Part shown: positions 57,401 through 64,000 of the stretch, piece after piece
Layout of the letters: every line of letters begins with the position of its first letter
Position numbering within the stretch: position 1 is the first letter of the stretch
NCBI GenBank assembly: GCA_028023455.1
Contig: JAQFVV010012535.1
Span: 1,676,001-1,740,000 of the forward strand
Direction of reading: 5' to 3'
Length of the DNA stretch: 64,000 bases
From: Epiperipatus broadwayi
Taxonomy: Eukaryota > Onychophora > Udeonychophora > Euonychophora > Peripatidae
Translations under genes and position numbers: made by a program
Notes under the pieces: model-generated
What the model saw: the letters and a program-made list of their open reading frames with translations, nothing else
Databases searched by the model: none
Told to the model about the DNA's origin: nothing

Positions 57401-60255
57401 TCACAAGTGAATATAGTTTGCACTTACAACTATTAATTTTTATTAGAAAATAAAATAAAGTTTTAAAACAAATTATAAAAATTTTGATCAAAGTTTTTTT
57501 TTCTTTTTGACTTTAGTTATTGATTGCTGTTTTTATTCTTGTTAGAGACCACGAAGAGTTGGTGCTAAGTATACTGGCGATGCCATTGCACCTGATGAAT
57601 TCATGCAGCAAATCTATTCACATGATTATGATGGGAAAAGAGATCGATGGAATGGATATGATCCTGAAGAACACAAAGCAGTTTTTGAAGAATATGCAAA
57701 AATTGAAGAAGTAAATACTTAGAAAAATTATAACTCATTTTTGAATATTATTGTTTTTAAAAAAATATTTTTAATGAAAGTTGTATTTTTCTTTTCAATA
57801 GGCAAAGCGCCAACTGAAAGCAGAAAAATTACAAGAAGATTTATTGGCTGGAGAAGCCAAGAAAGATATACTGGTATGTTAATGTAGCAATTGTATACAT
57901 AACACAGTTTGTTATTTTATTTATTATTCTGCGTGTTATTGCCAAGATGTAGATGAATTGCTTTTTTTTTTAATATCTAAGTATTTTGTTCTTAAATGCT
58001 GTTAAAAAAGTGCTTTATTAATAATATAATAAATATTAATGTTAATTCATGTAAGTGTATAGAATAAACTTTTAATCTTATTTATTAATTTTATACTTCA
58101 CATAACATAAAAGATTGTTTGATAATACTCGTTACAAATCACAATGAATTTACAAAAGCATAACAAAAAAAAAAAAACAATCAAATGGCTTTATTGACTG
58201 GGAGTCCCTAAAAAGTTTGAGCACAGAAAGTACCAGAACTAGAATTGATTCAAGGACCTTATATAGCTCCAGAGTCTGACATACTATCACTGAATTAACT
58301 GTGCAGGGCAAAAGCTTAATATTATTGCAGAGTTATATAAAGCTCATCTTTTTCACAAAGAACCTTAGACACAAATAAATATCTTAATATGTAATTAAGT
58401 AATTTATTAGCGCTGCAAATATTATTGAAGTGATATTAAATCTTCACATCTCATCTACTGAATCGGTCAGTTCTTTCAGTGTTTAAAAGTTTAGAAAATT
58501 CAGTAGTTGATGTATCAAATTTGGTACCATTTCAATTATATATGTTAGAAAATGTAAGAAATGCAAATATACATGGATATTAAAAGTAGGCATATGGTTT
58601 TCTATTATGAAAATAAGAATGATGCAATATGAGATGAAGGAAGCATTTTTGTTTTTTCAAACATCACCTGATAAAGATATTCATAAAATAATAAATAATA
58701 TATATGTATATATCAGAGGGAAGCTTGAATTTTTACAGGTGTAGTTATAATAAATTTCTGAAAACGTTAGTTTTTAATAAATTTTTTAGTTATTTCTTTT
58801 ATGTTTAAATTACTTACTATATAAAACAAATGATATGTTCTATAATAAGTTACTTAGCTATGATTCAAGGCATTATTGCACTTTCTATTTATTTAGCAAT
58901 AAAACTAAGATTCATGTAAATGTTATATAATTGCTAATTCCCTAAAAATAAGCAATAGAACATAAGGTCTCAGGATTAAAAGTTTTAGTTTCAAAGAATT
59001 ATCATTAGCTAGCATGCCCTCTCGTGGCTCTTTACCATAATTTAGAAAACAACATCTATTTATGTTTACTTATGTGAAAGATTTGACACATTTATTAAAT
59101 GTGCAGTTCTTATTTATTATGAACATGCTTAACACAAAATAATTTCTGTATCGGTAAAAATATTAATTATATTTATTTTGTTTTGTAAAACTTATTCATA
59201 TTTATATATAAGGCAGATAATTAATGTTTTAATTGAACATGAAAAAGATATGAATATATGTCAGTATAGAGCTTCTATTTATAATTAAGAATCGATAATG
59301 TTTTGTTCTCTTTAATGAAGTTCTTTATTGTTCTAATTGTTCAAGTCAAATATATTTTCATTGTGCATCTACAATCACGACTTCCCATACATTGTTTGGA
59401 AATTAGTAATCCCATAATATTTAAAAGAATCTTACGTTTCACAACTGTGAAAGCACATTAGTGCTGTGAATTATAAGTCATTGTTAGTTGTAAATTTATT
59501 ATTTACTAAAAAGTACATTTTTTAAATAAGATTTTTTACATTTAAAAAATAAGATATAGTTATGATTTAGACACAAACATAAGTTCTGGGAGCAGATTAT
59601 GGTCAAATTTTCAATTCTAGTTAGTTTTTATCTTAAAAATTATAAATTAAAAAAATAGAAGACACTGAAATCACGAGGCATTTTGTTTATTGATTAAATA
59701 TTTTATTTTTTACAAATTGTAATAAATTTTATGCATTGAAAATAGATGAACTTACATTATGTAAGTTATCATAAATAAAGAAAATAAAGCATTGATATTC
59801 AACACTTTTTGTAGACCAGCTTTTGTTTTAAAACTTTGTTACTAACCATTTTTAATTAATAATTGTTAATTAATTATTTCTATTATTCATTAATAATTTA
59901 TTATGTTGATAAGATTTTCAGATGTTTGTGCTATTTTATTTTTAGAGCAAAGCTGATAATGACAATGATTTGGATGATGAAGATAAATATGCAGATGATA
60001 TAGACATGCCAGGAACTAAAGTTGATAGTAAACAGCGTATTACTGTCAGAAACCTTAGAATTAGAGAAGATACTGCCAAAGTAAGAATAAGTGAAATTTT
60101 TACTGTTCATTTTATTATTAACAGATTTATTAATATGGCATTTTTATTATTTTTTAGTATTTAAGAAATTTAGATCCAAACTCAGCTTATTATGATCCAA
60201 AAACACGATCTATGAGGGACAATCCTTATAAAACGTCTGGCAAGAATCCTGATGT
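45300..60255 (+). CDS. SLU7: Pre-mRNA-splicing factor SLU7, exons 1-7 (3' part outside window)
   Basis: SLU7 acts in the spliceosome at the second catalytic step, holding the freed 5' exon and helping choose the correct 3' AG; it works in the nucleus. Joined exons 45,300-45,460, 53,055-53,202, 54,611-54,691, 57,546-57,710, 57,802-57,873, 59,946-60,080 and 60,158-60,255 encode about 287 residues in one frame. Every intron is GT-AG. Visible features are [19 protein letters not shown] near the N-terminus, [18 protein letters not shown], a zinc knuckle C-x2-C-x4-H-x4-C (Cys115, Cys118, His123, Cys128) overlapping a basic region, [11 protein letters not shown], an acidic stretch before [10 protein letters not shown], and [18 protein letters not shown]. 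The human protein has 586 residues, so about half is missing, beyond base 64,000. Exon 7 ends in phase 2. The ATG follows aagacaaag; no upstream in-frame coding sequence is evident. Confidence 0.93.
45461..53054. other. SLU7 intron 1
   Basis: This 7.6-kb intron is extremely A+T-rich. From about 46,440 to 51,600 the + strand is A/C-biased rather than T/G-biased, as if a large block were inserted or inverted. No coding element was recognised; a minus-strand 107-codon frame at 50,082-50,405 is of unknown meaning. About 48,300-48,600 is slightly less A+T-rich (gaacggtggaaagagcgcaactg) and may be an old repeat. Confidence 0.6.
51925..52900 (+). repeat. Diverged tandem repeat, units of about 300 bp, in SLU7 intron 1
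   Basis: The series tttatttaaa, gaatttaaaaatct, agtt-rich, gatttat(g)atgtaga and gctgttatcatgtga occurs at about 51,932-52,095 and again at about 52,223-52,400. A following segment (attct.. cagact.. agagtcat.. aattcccactttc.. aatttatta) recurs at about 52,455-52,550 and 52,785-52,885. Units differ by 20-30 percent by eye. Confidence 0.6.
53055..53202 (+). CDS. SLU7: SLU7 coding exon 2
   Basis: Acceptor ttttttag ends at 53,054 and donor gtaagt starts at 53,203. Using the first of two adjacent AGs keeps the codon that gives [12 protein letters not shown]. It encodes the PTLKHQRPQ segment and ends on a codon boundary. Confidence 0.92.
53203..54610. other. SLU7 intron 2
   Basis: A+T-rich intron with one short family A foldback remnant at 54,357-54,435. 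Nothing else was recognised. Confidence 0.6.
54357..54435 (+). mobile_element. Foldback family A, minimal copy in SLU7 intron 2
   Basis: The 61-bp body joins one outer end (aaagcaggtaaaactctccatacagtag) directly to the leader (gtgatcatgtgatgtttagtggttta). It is flanked by a 9-mer attaagatt at 54,357-54,365 and 54,427-54,435. The hairpin body is deleted. Confidence 0.7.
54611..54691 (+). CDS. SLU7: SLU7 coding exon 3 (zinc knuckle)
   Basis: Twenty-seven whole codons lie between acceptor ttttaattag and donor gtaaga. They encode the [14 protein letters not shown] zinc knuckle. In human SLU7 the nuclear import signal overlaps this motif. Confidence 0.94.
54692..57545. other. SLU7 intron 3
   Basis: It contains a 54-bp tandem duplication (54,946-54,999 and 55,000-55,053, starting atttgtgaaattc). 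About 55,830-56,290 has an unexplained less A+T-rich segment (ctgggg, ccgtctg, tctctggcaatgtgcc), and an 11-base G run lies near 57,303. No gene was recognised. Confidence 0.5.
57546..57710 (+). CDS. SLU7: SLU7 coding exon 4
   Basis: Fifty-five whole codons begin [11 protein letters not shown] and include [16 protein letters not shown]. Acceptor gttag ends at 57,545; donor gtaaat is at 57,711. Confidence 0.93.
57802..57873 (+). CDS. SLU7: SLU7 coding exon 5
   Basis: Twenty-four whole codons, [14 protein letters not shown] onwards, lie after a 91-bp intron. Donor gtatgt. Confidence 0.92.
57874..59945. other. SLU7 intron 5
   Basis: This 2.1-kb A+T-rich intron holds one SINE copy at about 58,195-58,320. 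A second possible SINE scrap (aacataaggtctcaggatt) lies near 58,960. Confidence 0.55.
58195..58320 (-). repeat. tRNA-derived SINE in SLU7 intron 5
   Basis: On the minus strand it reads gatagtatgtcagactctgg, ataaggtccttgaatcaattct and aactttttagggactccc, in the order of the 17.8 kb copy. It is antisense to SLU7. Confidence 0.6.
59946..60080 (+). CDS. SLU7: SLU7 coding exon 6
   Basis: Forty-five whole codons run from an Asp/Asn-rich stretch through [10 protein letters not shown] to [14 protein letters not shown]. Acceptor tttttag; donor gtaaga. Confidence 0.93.
60158..60255 (+). CDS. SLU7: SLU7 coding exon 7 (last in window)
   Basis: Starts after a 77-bp intron and encodes [17 protein letters not shown] to GKNPDV. 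It ends two bases into a codon at donor gtaagt (60,256). No later exon was recognised before 64,000. Confidence 0.92.
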
Positions 60256-60509
60256 GTAAGTAGAAATTTATATATATCTATACTCCCACAGCTTAATCTT
60301 ATAATTTGAATTTTTTTTTGATAAAAATAATAAATTCACATGAATTAAGTATCATGGCTTGAATATTATATATATTATAATGGACAATAGTCACATCAAT
60401 ATCCAATACCAGAGGGCATCATGAGACTTATAGCTATCTTGCTTTGCTGACATAACTGTTTTGTTCTGCAAGTTTTAGTTAAAGTTTATACTTTGCTTTT
60501 TTTTTTTTT

Positions 60510-60702
60510 GCGAATTATCTTCAGAGAACTGAGAATTTAACTGTGATACCAATTGTCTGTTGATGGTATGAAGGTGAAGAGATAATTGTGATCAAGAGAG
60601 ATTTAAAGCTTTGACTGTCTAGCTCTGGTAATGTGGCCATTTTGTTTGCAAGTTTATATATATATTTTGCAAATTATCTTCAGAGAACTGAGAATTTAAC
60701 TG
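60510..60702 (+). repeat. Repeated 33-bp word in LINE 5' region
   Basis: The word gc(g/a)aattatcttcagagaac and the following gagaatttaactg occur at 60,510-60,543 and 60,669-60,702, 159 bp apart, like tandem promoter monomers in some LINE 5' UTRs. Confidence 0.6.
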
Positions 60703-60984
60703 ATAGAAAAATGGTTTGTTTATTTGGTTTTTAGTAAGCTTGCTACCAAAGATTTTTTTTAATTTAAGAAAGGAAGTGATTTATTTGAGAATATTTTGAG
60801 GCCTATAGTTGGGAAATAAGTGTTTATCGATCGTCATTGTAAGAAAGTAAAGTTTTTCCCCTTTTGTGTAAATGGGGTTGAAGAATAGGAGAGGAAGCAT
60901 AAAATTAAATATAAAATAGAGGGCTTGAAAATAAGGAATATGGATTGCATTTGTATCCCACAATGAATATATAAGGGTCAGAAA

Positions 60985-61920
60985 GAAATTAGGCATACTA
61001 TGACAGAGTGTACTGTATGAAATGAGGTTTATCACTTGAAATGTTTAAATAAGACTAGGAAGGATGTAACAGGTTTATGGTTATGTAGATAGTGTGTAAG
61101 TGTAATAAAAGAAGTGAAAAGGTGGTTTCTAAGCGTAGATAGCTTAAAGAGAAAGGAGAAATGGAGCAAAATATAGACGAGGAAGACAGGATAGAGTGTA
61201 TTTTTAGTGGAGTGACAAGATATGGATGAAAAAATAGGTAATGCAGTTCAGATGATTAGCCAAAGAATAAGTAAGATAGAGGAAGAGGTAAAGGATGTAG
61301 AAGTAAAATTAAAATTGTTAGAGGTGAAGTGTGTGCAGATAAAGGAATTGTTGAGTAGGAATGATAAGGAAGAAGTAGACAAGAAAGTCCAGAGGGTGAT
61401 AGAGAATGTTATGGACGAAGTAGGGAAAGTAAACTCTGAGACAGTATTGATAGGAGATTCACTAATTAGAGAGTATGGAGATATAATTGCAAGGGAAAAT
61501 AGAAATGTGTATGTAAGAGTATGTTTGCCTGGAGTTAGAATTAGGGATGTTACAGCTAAGGTAAAGAAACAAGGGAATAGAGATGTGTATGTTATGGTAG
61601 GGACAAATAATTTGTCAGAGCTATCGGAGATAGTAATGGATGAGTACATAGAATTGATTAGTAATTTGAGTAAGATTGAAGGAAGAGCAAGATTTGGATT
61701 AATAAGATTTGACAATAGATACATATTAGATAGGGCATGTTCTATAAATAAGAGATTAAAAAAATTGTGTGAGAGAAATGATGTTATGTTTGTGGATGTG
61801 TGGGATTTTCTTATTAATAAGAGGGAGTTATATAGTAGAGATGGATTGCACTTAGAAAAACAAGGAAGTGAAGTTTTAGGGAGTTTGATTTATAAAGAAT
61901 ATAGTTCAGGACACTTATAA
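60985..61920 (+). pseudogene. LINE ORF1: PHD-like finger, coiled coil, SGNH esterase
   Basis: An uninterrupted 232-codon part starts at the ATG at 61,222. Residues 1-70 are heptad-rich and charged (coiled coil). Residues 75-232 have the SGNH-hydrolase blocks: IGDSLI (nucleophile Ser80), PGV (Gly104), VGTNN (Asn129/130) and RDGLHL (Asp207, His210), so all four blocks are present. Upstream, in the same frame, 60,991-61,090 encodes a PHD-like pattern with C-T-V-stop, VYHLKC and LWLC-R-stop-C, with TGA and TAG at or beside cysteine positions. A short frame from the ATG at 61,161 bridges the two parts through frameshifts. Esterase and PHD domains are known from CR1-group ORF1 proteins, which bind element RNA. 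The start given is where the finger becomes recognisable. Confidence 0.72.
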
Positions 61921-62022
61921 AGGGGAGTAGGGTTTTAAGTGGCAGTGTTATCAGAAAGAAGAAAAATGGATGAGATGTAAGAAATAAACAAAAGGGTAGT
62001 TGGTTTAGATATAAATGTAGAT

Positions 62023-64000
62023 GTGAAGAAGGAATGGGTCTGTAAAATTAATGGTAAGCAAGTTATTTATAAATGTAATGGAGAAGAAAGAGTCAAAAGA
62101 ATTTATAAAAGAGTAGTTAGGAAAGAAGAAATTGTTAAAATTGGATATTTGAATATGCAAGGTGGTAGGAGACCAGAAAAGTGGCTGGAATTAAACAAAG
62201 CAGTTAAAAATGAAGAGCTTGAGGTACTAGCAGTAGTGGAAACACATCTAAGAGAAGAAGAACCTATACTGGAAAACTTGGTATGGCAGGGTATAAATAG
62301 AAAAGAAAAAAAGGGGGTGGTGGTATAGGAGTTATGTCAAAAAAATATTTAAATACTGTTAAATGTCAAGAACATTTGTGGTTTGAGATAAGATTAGGAA
62401 GACAGGAGTGGATGGTGGCTGTAGTGTATATAGCCACTGGAGATAGTCAAACTATAATGGAGTGGAACAGTAGCATATATGAATGCCTAGTTAAGGATAT
62501 ACAGAGTTTCAAAGAAAAAGGGGGAGAGAATAATGGTTATAGAGGATATGAATGGGCATATTGAAGAAATTGATGATGTAGATAACAAGAATGGACAGCT
62601 TTTGAAGAATTTTTGTCAGAGAGTGAATTTGAGAATTGGAAATTTGTCAAATATTTATGAGGGACAATACACATGGTCTAGAAATAATATATTTCACACA
62701 ATAGATTATGTATTAGTAGAGAAAGAGGGAATGAATAAAGTATGGAAAATTAAAGTGTTTGATAATGAAGAGAGAGTATGTAATAGTGATCATAATTTTT
62801 TTATAATAGAAATGGTTAGTAATGTGATGGAAAATAGTAATAAAAGTAGAAAGGATAGTGAAAGATGTGGATGGAGAATGAATGATAAGAATAAGTTAGA
62901 AGAATATAAAATAAAAGTTGAAGAAACCATGGAAGAGTTGGTTGGGGATGAATATAAGGACTGGTGTGGATAAAAGTGGCAAATAGAGTTTTAGATAAGA
63001 ATATTCAGAAGAATAAAAGTAATAGTCCAGTGAGAGTTAGTAAAAGTGTAAAAGAGAGGAAAAAAGCATGCAGAGAATATAAGTGTGCTATTAAGAACAA
63101 AGAAAGTGAAAAAGATGTTAATGTTAAATGGGAAAAGTATTTAAAAAAAAAGAAGTTGGCTAAAATAGATAATTATAGAGAGAGAATGAAATTGAATAGT
63201 AAATTGTTGGAGGATATTAATAAAAGTGGAAGAGATGGGAGTAAAAAATTTTGGAATTACATTAAAAGAAGGAATGTAGGGGAGAGAAAGATAGTATTAC
63301 TAGATGATGAGGGAATAGAGTGTAGCTCTAGAGAAGAATTAGAGACAATCTTAAATAAGTATGTAATGGATATAGAAAAGATGTTAGATGTGAAGGACAG
63401 AGTGATAACAAACATGAAAGCATATAGTAATGGAAATATTAGGTTTACAGAAAATGAACTGAATGAGGCAGGGAAGAAATTGAAAAGTGGAAAGGCAAGA
63501 GGTTTGGATGGATGGGCAGCAGAGATGGTAATGAATTTAGGGTGTAGGGCAAAAGTAAAATTATTATTGTGTTTTAATAAGATAGCACAGAAGAGATTTT
63601 CTGGGTAGTTGGAGTAATACAAGAGTAAGGCTCTATTTAAAGGAAAGGGTAAGGATCATAGAAAGTTAAACAATTATAGACCAATAGCATTAACATCAAT
63701 GTTATATAAAGTTTTCATATATATGATGGCTGGAAGAGTCACAAAATGGATGGAAGAAAATAATATAGTGGGAGAAATGCAGGGAGGTTTTCAATCGGAT
63801 AGGCATATAGGAGATAGTTTATTTTTAGTTACACAACTTATAGATATGAGTAGAAATACAGGTAGACAGTTATATATGATTTTTATAGATATAGAGAAGG
63901 CATATGATAGAGTAAATAGAAATAGATTATGGGTAAGTTTAGTAAATTTGGGAATGGATGGAGCTTTAGTGGATATTATTAAGAGATTATATGAAAATAA
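62023..64000 (+). pseudogene. LINE ORF2: endonuclease and reverse transcriptase, frameshifted, partial
   Basis: The endonuclease motifs are IGYLNMQGG (62,139), VVETHLREEE (catalytic Glu), VVYIATGD, VIEDMNGHI, YTWSRNN, TIDYVLVE and NSDHNFF. The linker is very basic (residues from about 62,960 to 63,260). The RT includes KSGKARGLDGWAAEM (63,485), NYRPIALTSMLYK (63,673), GGFQSDRHIGDSL and FIDIEKAYDRVNRNRLW (63,880), which holds the first catalytic Asp. The FADD box and C-terminus lie past the window. Frameshifts occur near 62,315 (an A/G homopolymer), 62,530, 62,965 and 63,605. The frames overlap where they break, which points to single-base changes. Confidence 0.82.

Larger units (their letters stand above)
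60500..64000 (+). mobile_element. LINE (CR1/tick-type) in SLU7 intron 7, cut by window end
   Basis: The element has a 5' region with a repeated 33-bp word, an ORF1 with PHD-like finger, coiled coil and SGNH esterase, and an ORF2 with APE endonuclease followed by reverse transcriptase, running off the window. The frames are long but each is broken by a few frameshifts, so it is younger than the RTE fossils yet inactive. It lies in the same direction as SLU7. The start is approximate. Confidence 0.8.

Overview
This window is animal genomic DNA. It is strongly A+T-rich (about three quarters A+T by eye), has one recognisable host gene with long GT-AG introns, and is otherwise mostly decayed transposable elements. 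The host gene is the 5' half of SLU7, a second-step pre-mRNA splicing factor. Seven coding exons lie between 45,300 and 60,255 on the + strand; they encode about 287 residues, and the rest of the gene lies beyond base 64,000. The SLU7 N-terminus and the style of the LINE proteins (a C-terminal domain and an esterase ORF1 like those I know from tick and other chelicerate LINEs) suggest an arthropod, perhaps an arachnid. That placement is tentative.

Layout. 0-3.5 kb: a decayed minus-strand RTE-type LINE, then the 3' end of a second LINE type. 5.2-5.9 kb: a fossil of a third LINE. 7-15 kb: foldback (hairpin) elements and tRNA-derived SINEs. 17.8-19.9 kb: an RTE copy whose sequence becomes corrupted and G+C-rich, probably a sequence-quality problem. 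20.9-22.3 kb: another RTE fossil. 22.3-24.7 kb: two copies of a long foldback family. 24.7-28.25 kb: the best RTE copy, broken by frameshifts and a 246-bp tandem duplication. 28.6-29.5 kb: an inverted-repeat element and an RTE fragment. 30.2-36.7 kb: a degenerate minus-strand Gypsy-type LTR retrotransposon with both LTRs, interrupted by two foldback elements and carrying a fivefold 129-bp repeat inside its reverse transcriptase. 37.5 kb: a candidate promoter. 40-43.2 kb: a decayed RTE copy with a small hairpin insertion. 44.8-45.1 kb: a three-armed foldback just upstream of the SLU7 start codon. 45.3-60.3 kb: SLU7. 60.5-64 kb: a comparatively young LINE in SLU7 intron 7; its ORF1 has a PHD-like finger, a coiled coil and an SGNH esterase, and its ORF2 has endonuclease and reverse transcriptase.

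The main unusual signal is a recurring hairpin insertion. At least seven loci (about 9.35, 10.32, 10.75, 11.68, 34.92, 42.52 and 44.76 kb) have exact 13-15-bp direct repeats flanking an inverted-repeat body. In the six that keep a hairpin, one end abuts the flanking repeat directly and a 31-64-bp unpaired leader separates the other end from it. Repeats of that length fit target-primed reverse transcription (LINE machinery) better than cut-and-paste MITEs. In family A the leader ends in a motif resembling the 3' terminus of the local RTE elements, so RTE is the natural candidate partner. Several loci also carry a third copy of one arm.

No CRISPR array, bacterial operon or conventional tRNA/rRNA gene was found. 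Positions of decayed elements are approximate (tens of bases).
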